From assembly GCF_001411555.2 (NCBI RefSeq), contig NC_049905.1, positions 9,825,053 through 9,889,052 on the forward strand: a stretch of 64,000 nt of DNA. The letters are read 5' to 3'. Made by a program: the position numbers and the translations under genes. The notes beneath the pieces were generated by a model. It was not told the DNA's origin and made no database searches. It saw only the letters and a program-made list of their open reading frames with translations. The DNA comes from Juglans regia (taxonomy: Eukaryota > Streptophyta > Magnoliopsida > Fagales > Juglandaceae). Within the stretch, counting starts at the first letter, position 1, and each line of letters starts with the position of its first letter. Below, in pieces: positions 12,271-21,392 of this stretch.

Positions 12271-12360
12271 TTGAGTATCTTGGATCGGTGGAAGTTCAAG
12301 AATATTGTCTCTGAAAATCATTCTCGAGATCTCCTGTTTCCAATTATCTTTTCTTTAATA

Positions 12361-12481
12361 TATAAGTATTGAAAAGGGTAGCAGAGTCTATAGTAATCTT
12401 TTTTCCCATGTTCCAGTTAGGATGCTTCAAGGTATCGGCAACTTTAACTTCTTTCAGTTTATCAACAGGCCAATCCTTGTC
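12361..12481 (-). pseudogene. DXR: Captured exon of DXR (1-deoxy-D-xylulose-5-phosphate reductoisomerase)
   Basis: Minus-strand frame from 12475 downwards reads [20 protein letters not shown], then [16 protein letters not shown], without stop or indel. This matches a central segment of plant DXR, the plastid enzyme that converts DXP to MEP. It includes the [16 protein letters not shown] block near the catalytic and substrate-binding region. Only this exon-sized piece is present: similarity starts directly after an AAG acceptor-like site and ends at LFN, where the normal enzyme continues with K-GLEVIEAH. It is therefore a transduplicated exon, not a DXR gene. Confidence 0.85.
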
Positions 12482-12769
12482 GGTAGCCAAGGAATCAAAT
12501 TGTTCAATCCAGGTTTCTTAAATGTTTTAAATACCAGAGGTAGGAGATGTGATACTCTGAAATTGACCATGAAAGAATTATACCAGTCATATTTTACATG
12601 CAAGGAAATGAGCTTGCAATGTTTGGATTAAACTGAATGACATATTCCAACCAGAAATAGTTCCTCAAGAAATGAAATGTAATACTAACAGAATACTAAT
12701 ATCTATAGCTCAAATATACTAATGAGGTCACATAATAAAATTATCGTTATGGAGTACTCTAACCTACGC

Positions 12770-12858
12770 TCTTTGCCTTTAGTGCTTCAGTGATCTGAAA
12801 TCGGGCTTGATTTTTCCTCTGAATCTCTTTATTAGCCTGATCCACTGCATTCACCACT
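12770..12858 (-). other. Exon-like fragment of unidentified host gene
   Basis: Minus-strand reading VNAVDQANKEIQRKNQARFQ, then ITEALKAK, is a charged, helical, protein-like sequence. It is bordered by a TTTCCAG acceptor near 12859 and an AG/GTTAG donor-like site near 12769. One G seems missing before the donor (KAK-ERR expected frame). The source gene is not recognised. Confidence 0.45.
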
Positions 12859-13489
12859 GGAAATGATTGTAAGAATAATAAGCTAAACACAAAGAAAAAA
12901 GAAAAACAAGATCGAAAATTTTCACGTTTTCAACAGAGATCTTTAAATCTGGAACATCGAAAAGAAAAAGGTGCAAAGTACTAGATCGAAAGCCAGCCGT
13001 TATTCCCATTACATGGGCATCCAAAAGCTTCAAAGACCATCCAAACAATATAAGAAGGAGAACCAGACAAAAAGCAATTAAACACCCAAAGAGAAATATG
13101 AGATACGTACATGCATGTTACATTCAATCAGCCCTTTACGGAAGATTATTGTTGGATTATTAATGGAGTGTAGTCTTCGAATAAATTAAAAAAAATAAAA
13201 TAAAATTGAAGTGAAAATTGAATAAAGACAAGAGCTTTATAAAGATCAAGCCTCGCACCAAATGAGCAAGGCATGCAAAAGCAAATCCCACAAAAATAAT
13301 TAAGCAAACTCCGCAATATATGATACGAATGCAATTTCATTACCCTAAATTATCAAGATCAATACAGATCAGCCAAGAAATGGAAAGAAAGAAAACACGA
13401 ATATGATGAAGATTGAAAATGAGTAGAGGAATACAAGAGAAATACATGGATTAAGGTTACAAAGAAATGAAAAAGAGCAAAAGACAAGT

Positions 13490-13600
13490 TATATACCTGA
13501 AATAAAAAGAAACTGAATCAGTGAAAGAGAGAGAGCGAGATGTGGAGGAGAAGATCCTATATTTGACAAAAAACAAAGGACGCCCAATTCTGGAGTTTGG
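13490..13600 (-). promoter_or_regulatory. UTR-like leader of the captured-exon chimera
   Basis: Read on the minus strand, this is a CT-rich leader (CTCGCTCTCTCTCTTTCACT) followed by TTATTTCAG/GTATATAAC near 13497, a plausible 5'-UTR exon with a donor. It lies upstream of all the minus-strand host-derived exons (12858 down to 11692), so it could be the start of a chimeric transcript. Promoter activity is inferred only. Confidence 0.4.
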
Positions 13601-13629
13601 GCAAAAAGAAAAAAAATGTAAAGGGTTTA

Positions 13630-14036
13630 TGTTATGAACCCACTAGGTAGAACTCACCCTTGAAAACTAGCTTATAAGGGAAGGGTGCCTAGGGGCTTAT
13701 AAACCATCAACCAATCCCATACTTAGTCGATGTGGGATCGTAACAACCACCACGCTCCGCAACCGATGTCCACGGCGGTCTCGGCGCTCACACGGGCTGG
13801 CTGTGCGCTAGGTCTTTTCCTAGCTCCGAGCGAACACTGCCATGCCGGCATCACCCTCCGTGCTGCACGATTGCAACCGTCGCAACATGGCCTTAGATGT
13901 GGGGTGGCTCTGATACCATTTGTTATGAACCCACTAGGTAGAACTCATCCTTGAAAACTAGCTTACAAGGAAAGGGTACCTAAAGACTTATAAACCATCA
14001 ACCAATTCCATAATTAGTCGATGTGGGATCATAACA
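13630..14036 (-). mobile_element. TRIM (miniature LTR retrotransposon)
   Basis: A 407-bp element with two 116-bp direct repeats, 13630-13745 and 13921-14036, each TGTTATGAACCCACTAGG .. TAACA. It is flanked by the exact 5-bp TSD gttta (13625-13629 and 14037-14041). The internal 175 bp is GC-rich and carries GGCTCTGATACCA at 13906-13918, the reverse of the initiator-Met primer-binding site. This places the 5' LTR at 13921-14036 on the minus strand. There is no coding capacity and no 5S-like sequence, so it is not a Cassandra element. It sits inside the MULE and is therefore younger than it. Confidence 0.93.
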
Positions 14037-14216
14037 GTTTAGATCTCGTGAAGTCTAGGGGAGATGATGGGGATGGGGGCTCGTGGAGTCTGGACTCTAG
14101 AGAAGAGGTCGATGAGGTCGATGAGAAAGGTCCGGAACAAGACGAGGTCAATGAGGGAGATTAATGAGGGCGATAAGAGGGAATTTATTTTTATTTTTTT
14201 ATCCACCTGGCAGCAA

Positions 14217-14271
14217 CAAGTCATTCGGTAAAAGGTTTTGGCAAAGAATTTCTGTAGACTTAACATTTTCC
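14217..14271 (-). repeat. Right terminal inverted repeat of the MULE
   Basis: The reverse complement begins GGAAAATGTTAAGTCTACAG and ends TTTACCGAATGACTTG. It pairs with 7117-7171. The TSD TTGATTGAA follows at 14272-14280. Confidence 0.85.
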
Positions 14272-14394
14272 TTGATTGAATATCCGAATTTATTATTGTA
14301 TTATATTAAAAAATTAAAATGAAGTGCTTAAAAAAATTTCCCTAGACTTCAATGCAAAAGACTGGCAAATCTCAATACTCGGCGGTTTCCTGAA

Positions 14395-14471
14395 TTGTTC
14401 TCTCAACGGCACGGCACGGCACGGCACAGTGTAATAGCTTAGTCTCTATCTAACATCACTCTAATCGCTCT
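14395..14471 (+). promoter_or_regulatory. NEDP1: Probable 5'-UTR exon of NEDP1
   Basis: A leader-like stretch with four GGCAC repeats (14409-14427) ends in CGCTCT/GTAAGT, a strong donor at 14472. The matching acceptor would be CTAG at 16121-16124, just before the CDS. The spliced leader is inferred from these sites. The region lies about 120 bp from the end of the MULE. Confidence 0.55.
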
Positions 14472-14784
14472 GTAAGTCTCTCTTTTTTCTTGAATTATTG
14501 TACGGTTTCTTTGAGATTTAGTCATTCCAATTAATGATGCGTAGGTTAGGCTTGTTCTTCATCCTTTTTTTTTATAGGTGGGTTAGGTTTTAATCTGGTT
14601 GTTTGCTGGGAAAACTTGGCAAAATACATGTTATCTATGAAAATAAGGCAGTATCAACTATCAAGCGCAAGCTATAAAATCTATGGATGGTTGATTTTAA
14701 TTTACTTGAATAGAAGAGTACAGCATAAACCATGTTTCAGATGCGGCACGGGAGTCGCATACCCATGGTGGATAGTCTTAGCTC

Positions 14785-14947
14785 ATGGTTGGTTGTAGCT
14801 CTGTCAATAATTTTTGAGAGGTTAATGGTATCATTTTACTTCCCACACACACACAGAGGCCTCTTAGCAAATGGTTAGTCGGTTGATTGGTTGGTTGTGG
14901 CCCTGTCCATAGGTTTTGAGAGGTTAATCGTATCATTGTACGTCCTA
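14785..14947 (+). repeat. Diverged tandem duplication in the NEDP1 leader intron
   Basis: Two copies of about 60 bp, near 14785-14846 and 14886-14947, share GGTTGGTTGT, CCTGTC/CTCTGTC, TTTTGAGAGGTTAAT and GTATCATT. No gene is evident in the rest of the 1.65-kb intron. The short open frames at 14.9-15.4 kb have no recognisable domain. Confidence 0.65.
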
Positions 14948-16147
14948 TTTAGGTTGTGCATCGCACCAAGTGGATGGGTGGTAAACTCATTCATTCGCAA
15001 GAAAAAATATGCACTCATTCTGTTCCTTCGATGCTTGAAATTGAATCCAGCTACACTCATGCTGGGAGGGGAACATCTATCTCTGGGAATCAGTTGGGTC
15101 TTGAAAAAACTTCCCAGATGCCTTTCTATGGCCTTGGGGGAGGATTGACTCTTAGACTAGCGTAGTTGATTGGTAGTCATTCATGGGCTGGACTGGATGG
15201 GGATTAGGTTGAAGTACTTTAAGAAATGCTTATGTGGGAGAAACACTTCATTTAAACTCAATATCAGCAGTGGACCATCTAATATAGACCCCTCAACTCC
15301 TGTGGTATTTCGTGATGCTTCATTTCTAGTGTCTTCTTCATGGAGGGAGGGGTGCAATAAGTAGTGTCTTCTTCATAGTGTTTTTTTCATTGATGAAAAG
15401 TAAGTATTTCTCTTGGTAGTGAGGTGTTCTCTGCAAGCAATTCATTGTTCAATTGGATTTGAGCTTTGAGTAGAAGTGGGCTGAATACTTAATGCCATGT
15501 ATTTTGCGTGTTGACCTACAAATTCTTTCCTCCAATTATTATTATTTTCTTTCCTTTTGATGCATATCAAGTTAAAGAGATATTTTCAGATTTGTTCAAT
15601 CTGTGTTAAGAGCTGAAGAACTATGGTTTTCGCCATCATTTACATTTACATTTATTTTATGTACTTCAAACCATTAAGGTCATATTCCACATAGTATAGT
15701 GAGTGAGAGAAGCTTTATAACCCTTAATCATACAATTGATAGAAAATGATTGCTGATGAGAATCAAGTGCTCTTGCCCAACACTCTGTTTTTCTTAATAT
15801 AATTTCTTGACTTGTGGAAAATGGTATGAGTTTGATTTATCCAAAAGGTTATCTTATTATCTTACAATGTGCCCACAATACTTATGGAAGATTGATGAGT
15901 AATGGGAATATGAATTATCTAACATTGGCTTCCCCTTCCCTCACAAAATCCTGGCTCTGTCCTTAAGCCAATAAAGTAAATCCATTGGCAAAGTCTTCCA
16001 GAACAGATAACCGTCCACCCCCCCTCCCCCCACAAAAAAAAGAAAAGAAAGTAAAAATTTTAAATCCTTTAGTTTAGACCTTTTCTCACTAATCTCAATG
16101 TTGATCTAATCTATACATGACTAGGAGTACATGCTGATATCTACTTA

Positions 16148-16852
16148 ATGGGGAAATCGGGAGTCGACGAAAAGATACTCAGCTACAACGATGTTGTACT
16201 CAGACAATCTGATTTGGAGATCCTTAGCGGCCCATATTTCCTTAATGATCGCATTATCGAGTTCTATTTCAGCTATCTTTCTTCACGCTATCCTACTAAG
16301 GACGTCTTACTTGTTCCACCTTCAATTGCTTTCTGGATTATGAGTTGCCCCGTTGTTGAAAGTCTCAAAGATTTTCTTGAGCCCCTACATTTGCCTGACA
16401 AGAAACTGGCAATTTTTCCTGTAAATGACAATGATGACGTAAGCAAAGCTGAAGGTGGGTCTCATTGGAGCTTACTTGCATTTGAGAAGAAATCTAATGT
16501 ATTTGTTCATCATGATAGCTTTAGGGGGATCAATAAACGGCATGCCAAGCAACTATTTAATGCTGTTGTTGGATATATGGGGGCCTCCAATTCAGCGCCA
16601 GGTGCTACTTATCTGGAATGCAATGATTCACCACAGCAAGTAAACAGTTATGACTGTGGCTTATATGTGACAGCCATTGCAAGAGCTATATGCAGCTGGC
16701 ATGAAAGTGGGGAAGACAAGGACAGAGATGGCTTGTGGTTTTCTGCTGTGAAGCAACAAGTCACTCCATCAAGTGTTGCCACGATGCGAGATGAGATCCT
16801 GAGCGAAATCAGAGGTTTAATGCCACAAAGTAGTCTGGCCGTTACAAAATGA
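16148..16852 (+). CDS. NEDP1: NEDD8-specific cysteine protease (NEDP1/DEN1, SENP8-like)
   Basis: A 234-aa single-exon protein of the C48 (Ulp1/SENP) peptidase family. It fits the deneddylase group that processes the NEDD8/RUB precursor and removes it from substrates in cytosol and nucleus. The length and the N-terminal YNDVVLRQSDLEIL .. GPYFLNDRIIEFYFSYL agree with plant NEDP1. The catalytic set is visible: His106 in GGSHWSLL, Asp123 in HHDSF, Gln164 in PQQVNSYDC and Cys170 in YDCGLYV. The 17-residue His-Asp spacing equals that of SENP8. The frame has no break. The start fits the family (MGKS..). A 5-codon upstream ORF (16131-16148) overlaps it as TAATG if the acceptor at 16124 is used. Confidence 0.93.
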   Translation: MGKSGVDEKILSYNDVVLRQSDLEILSGPYFLNDRIIEFYFSYLSSRYPTKDVLLVPPSIAFWIMSCPVVESLKDFLEPLHLPDKKLAIFPVNDNDDVSKAEGGSHWSLLAFEKKSNVFVHHDSFRGINKRHAKQLFNAVVGYMGASNSAPGATYLECNDSPQQVNSYDCGLYVTAIARAICSWHESGEDKDRDGLWFSAVKQQVTPSSVATMRDEILSEIRGLMPQSSLAVTK

Positions 16853-18700
16853 GGGTTTGAAAAGTTGACATTTGCAAAAATCTTCTTCAACCATAATTCA
16901 GCTGTCCATGACTCTGGTACTCATAAGCTATCTACAAAATGTACAATATCTGATTGCATTAGATGTTTTTTTTTTTTTTTCCCTTTTTTCCTGGTTAAAA
17001 GGGAGGAAGAGAGATAAAAGGGGGTGTTAAGCTTAGGAGACCCTTGTAAGGCCATTTGTCGCTGCAAACTTCAGATAGTACTGATACATAGACGATAGAC
17101 CTTTAAACTTGTTGCTCACATGAATAAACACCATTCCCCCTACCATCCACATAGTCATGTTTAACTTGAGGTTCTTTTTCTTCCATGTGCTTTAGTAAGC
17201 CTATGATGTTAAAGTTGCACGTTGCTCAAATTACAGATGATGATGTTTTGTTAAATTCGTGGTCTTAGTTTGCAAGTTAAAGAGGAATAACTTGTTTTCT
17301 GACAAAATTCATGTTTGATTTTGGGGCAACTTCCTTTCATAGGGTTTCTTAGTGTCTGTGGAGATTGCCATATGGACTTGCTATTTGAAAGGTCAGCTAG
17401 CTAGCCCTCATCCATGGTCAAATTTAGATTGCTGTTCAATTATTTTATTGTAATTTTCGACCTAAGAATACGATTTGAACTTGCGACATCGGGTTTGGAT
17501 TTGGAAGCCCACTGAACTGAACTAAGAGTGTTTATACGGAAAGAGTGTGATGTAAAACCCAAATTGATATGAGGCATCAGATTCTACATTAATAGCACCG
17601 AATTACTTTAAGAAAGTAGATTTGGATCGAGTTCATAGAATAATTGTGCGGTTTGATCGGGCACGACGACAGTAGATGTCCGTCAATTTTCTTACTTGAA
17701 GTAGGATCTCTTTAATTCTAGCCATCAATCTGGGCCAGTGGCCAGTTTCTACTCCTAGTTTCACTTCATCAGCCTTCAATTCTCACAAAGCTATTCATAC
17801 TTCAAATCAATTCTAATTCCTTCTTTATCTGATACTTACAAGTGATATCCCCAGTTTAGAAACTACACAAAAAACTCTATGCACGATGAGACTTGGTCCA
17901 TTCACATGCTCAACTGTTCTTTTGAATTTTAATAGTACCATGCACTTGCAAATATGATTTAAAGATACAGTGAGTTGCAAATAAATAGTGATTGTTTTCA
18001 ATCGATACACTCTTAATGAGAGAAAATACCATTGTAAGGTTGATTTGATGCAGAGCAAAAACAGCGGGTGCCTAGAAAAGAACTCCAGGACCCTCCTCTA
18101 GTGAGAGATAACTCTACTTGTCTGAGAAATACATACCACAATCAGTAATTAAACTCAGTTTGAAAGCAGATCAGTTGGCATGGATGACACTTTTCTAAAA
18201 GCAAAAAAAATGAAATGGTAATTCTACTGCATGCCTGTAAATTATTCGCATCTTGTGAGGATTGACCTTTGAATTGCCAATCTATTATGACTGGAATTAT
18301 GGGTTCCCTTCCAAGCATTAGAAATCGAGTAGCATTGTCACAATCAATATCCTTTAAAAAAGCAAAAGATGGGGAAGAAAAGGCAAGCAATCCAATTTAG
18401 TGATGAATAGCTGCCAAATTCCAATAAAATTATCAAAACATCCAAAAGGTTAGGATACAACCTGAATGTTTTGAGCAAGTATATTCAATCCATAGATTAT
18501 TGCAGCTGTAGATCTTTTAGTTTGTATGATGCAATATGCCATGCAGTTTCAGCAAATTCAAGTCAGCAAAATTAGTAAAAAAGTCATTAATATTTGAAAT
18601 TTTGGTCTAAATATTAAAGTATGCAATCTAAGACAAGAAAATAAATAACCCGAGTCATAAAAGTGATCAATATCCCACAACAGTCAGAGTTTCTCAAATA
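16853..18700. other. NEDP1 3' flank and intergenic DNA
   Basis: The NEDP1 3' UTR should lie in the first few hundred bases, but no clear poly(A) site can be fixed. Beyond it are a T-run (16967-16980) and ordinary AT-rich sequence. No gene or bounded repeat is seen. Confidence 0.5.
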
Positions 18701-19700
18701 TGGGAAGAATCGGGTCTGGGCTCGACCCGACCCGACCCGATCCGGCAACAGTAACGTGCGAATCCGACCTGACCCGCGACCTCCTCTTCTTCTCGAGTTG
18801 GCTAAGAACCTCACAAGAAAAAAATAAAAAGTATAAGACAATAAAGGTAGCCCACCCTGCACTATACAGCTGTGTGTAAGTAAATTAAAATCATCAGTTT
18901 CACACTCAAATGTGTTTGGAGAAAGTTCATGAGTTTTGATACATAAAAACCTCCACACAAACTAATATATAGCAACCTCAAACATGCCAAAACAATGGCA
19001 ATAAAACAGGCCCTGGTGCATAGCTCATAATATCTCAGCAAATCATGTGTTTGTTCTGTATCCCAGACTTGGACAAAAAGGCAAAAACCATCTTCCCTTC
19101 ATTATAGAGGAGCCATCAAGATCGAGTTTTATGCTGCCAAGAGAGAAGAGAAATAGCTTAGAAAATTTAATAGAAACATGATCCAATCTTAAATCAGCAA
19201 GAACCTTCAATGAACACCATTTCAAATGCTGGGTATATACCGATTATTTCCATTTGAACATCTCGTGTTCTCGGACAAAAGGCTGAGCTGCATGGTCCGT
19301 CACAACTTCCATCATTTTCTATGTATTCTGTAGTCAGTGATGTACATACTCCTTAACATACCAACGATGGGGATATAAGAGATAAGCCACTTTCTTCCAG
19401 CTATCCCAATAAGGGCAATAAAGCAGCAAGAATAGGCTCGTGAAAAGATACCAACGACATTTTGATTATCAAATAATTCAACTTTACTGAAACTTCTAAT
19501 CCAAAGATAAAAAAAAAATCATACCATCATGTAGACCATAAGCCTTGACTTACTCCTCGTCAACATAAGTAAAACTTGATTTTAGATCAAACTCTAAAAA
19601 AACACATGATGATTATTACATGATATAAAATTAAACATTATGGAAAAGTTTAATAAATATGTAAACAAAAAATAAGTTCATTACCAAATTCTACTTCAAA
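18701..19700. other. Intergenic, with short GC-rich CCCGA repeats
   Basis: A run of CGACC/CCGAT repeats at 18722-18745, of the kind seen in subterminal parts of plant hAT elements, is followed by ordinary AT-rich sequence. No ORF is supported. Confidence 0.4.
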
Positions 19701-19710
19701 ACTTTTAACA

Positions 19711-20285
19711 TTATCCAATGAGGCACGAAGACCAATGGGGTATTGGATCTTTCAACCAATTTTGTGTACAAACGGGTGCCTCAACTGTTTTTAGAGATAG
19801 TGAACTACGAAATGGGTCAAGCACATGACCCCTTACACTGAAAGCTGACTCAGAAGAAACAGTAGAAACAAAAATGACCATCACATCCCGTGCAACTTTT
19901 GCCAAAATTGGGTACTGATTTTCCCCTAATCCAAAATATCAAAATTTGTATTAAATAGTTTAATATAGTCTCTCACTGCAATGGTTCGAGATGGCACTTG
20001 GAACTTTGGTTCAGTGATCTACATACCTTCCTAAATCCATGGGCTTCCACTATCATAAATAGAAGTTCTAATATAACAAATTATCATTTCAGCAATTGTC
20101 ATTTGTACATTTTCTAAATCAAACTTATGTGCATTTGCAGAGTTTCTGACATTACTATCTCTAACTCCCTCGAGAGCCCCCTCACAACTCATAGTCTGTT
20201 GATCTATAAGTCTAATTCTATGAGAATATTGCTTACAAGTATCAAGATGCTGCAACATACTTGATGTGGCCAAATGGATGATCAT
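19711..20285 (-). pseudogene. hAT transposase, internally deleted
   Basis: On the minus strand the N-terminal part (20285 down to about 19935) reads ATSSMLQHLDTCKQYSHR, then AEMIICYIRTSIYDSGSPWI, then FQVPSRTIAVRDYIKLFNTN. These are remnants of the BED-finger/linker region of plant RICESLEEPER-type hAT transposases. It passes directly into the C-terminal dimerisation domain (19905 down to 19711): MAKVARDVMVIFVSTVSSES, AFSVRGHVLDPFRSSLSLKT, VEAPVCTQNWL. The whole catalytic middle (several hundred residues) is missing and frames are broken, so this is a deletion derivative. Confidence 0.82.
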
Positions 20286-20639
20286 CCATTTTTCAAGTTA
20301 CTCAAATACTGCCATAGAACCCATCAAAGTACTATGTATGTACTATATATAGAAGACAAAGAATTCAAAGTGTATAAAAGCAGTGAAATAAGTGATAATG
20401 ACATCTGCCTTTGAACCTCTGAATCCCAAATACCTCGGTTGAGATAAAATCATGCCTATTTGAAATCTTCCAAGTCATTTTAATTTATTCATAATTCAAT
20501 AAATATCTAGGTAAGTTCAGTCATTGAAATGAATGCCTAGCTACCATCCATTTTTTTTAAAAAAATGCAGTTGATTTATCACTTCGGCCAGATAAACTGC
20601 TACAGAAAGCCACTATTTCTAATAACGCAAACATGACCC

Positions 20640-20744
20640 ATTATTGAACTTGATCCGATATTGAACCCGACTTTTGTCGGGTGGGCCCATGTCGGATCTT
20701 GCGGACGGATCGGCCCACAGGGCCTTTTATGCACAGGCCTAAGT
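20640..20744. other. GC-rich block resembling a hAT terminus
   Basis: This stretch carries GGTGGGCCCATGTC, ACGGATCGGCCCACAGGGCC and CTTTTATGCACAGGCCTA, ending near 20743. Composition and terminal style fit the outer end of a hAT element whose gene relic lies just left of it. The other terminus was not found. Confidence 0.4.
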
Positions 20745-21216
20745 AGTAGTAGCTATATAATCCAATGTTATTAATTCCCAAAATTCAAGTTTGAAAGAGT
20801 GATGTAAAGACTTATGTACGTAGGCAGCTAGCACATTAACTCACGATCTATCAACTCTCTCTCTCTCTCCCTCTCTCTCTCTCTCTCCATGCATTCATCA
20901 TGCATGAACGTACGTTTCAAATGTCTGCTAGCTAGCTCTCATGCATGTACTAGGTTAAGTCCGTTACAGAAATGCAACCTCAATTTGGAGTGTTGTATTT
21001 CAAAACGGATTATTATATTGTTTACATGCAGCAGTTACAGTAGTACTTCGTTTTCTTCGGTCTTTTCCCTATATATTAATTATAATGCTCAAACCGGACA
21101 AAATGGCCAAATCCAATCCTTAATTACCGAATCCCTTACTACATATATACGCTAGCTAGCTCGTGCATGCCTCTCGTGACCTAGCTAGCTAGCTCCCACC
21201 ACTCTCTTGCCAAACG
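20745..21216. other. Intergenic with CT microsatellite and CTAG-rich palindromes
   Basis: A (CT)n tract lies at about 20856-20887. Repeated 'gctagctagc' palindromes occur near 20928, 21151 and 21181. No gene is supported. Confidence 0.6.
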
Positions 21217-21392
21217 AGTAATGTTACTTATAGTCATAAAATACGTAAATGTTATGCAGTCGTTTTAAAAAAAAATAGAATTTATTATTAAAAAATTAAT
21301 ATTTTTTCATGAGTCTCGTATTTATTCATTTTTTATAAAGTGATTGTGCAGTACTTTCACACTCACGACTACAACGTCTATAATTTCTCTTG
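21217..21392. mobile_element. Probable MITE with inverted arms
   Basis: Left end AGTAATGTTACTTATAGTC and right end GACTACAACGTCTATAATTTCT are approximate reverse complements. Further inside, 'atgcagtcgttt' pairs with 'aaagtgattgtgcag'. About 175 bp and non-coding. The TSD is not resolved. Confidence 0.5.

Larger units (their letters stand above)
7117..14271. mobile_element. Mutator-like element (MULE) with FAR1-type transposase and captured host exons
   Basis: Both ends were located by sequence. The left end 7117-7171 and the reverse complement of 14217-14271 align without gaps over 55 bp at about 36 identities, including a 13-bp identical block (TTTACCGAATGAC) and ACAGAAA. The 9-bp direct repeat TTGATTGAA flanks the element exactly (7108-7116 and 14272-14280), the TSD length typical of MULEs. 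Inside are a FAR1/FRS-type transposase relic (+ strand, 7.4-11.3 kb), a minus-strand chimera of host gene exons (11.69-13.6 kb), and a later TRIM insertion (13630-14036). Confidence 0.88.

Noticed and set aside
12422..12631. Plus-strand open frame of 69 codons
   Set aside because: It is the antisense shadow of the captured DXR exon.
18722..18745. CGACCCGACCC repeats as telomere-like sequence
   Set aside because: The unit is not the plant telomere repeat TTTAGGG/CCCTAAA. It fits hAT subterminal composition better.
19005..20744. Pairing ACAGGCCCTGGTGCATA at 19005 with the hAT-like end TATGCACAGGCCTA at 20744
   Set aside because: The alignment needs an internal 2-bp gap, and the flanks share no 8-bp duplication.
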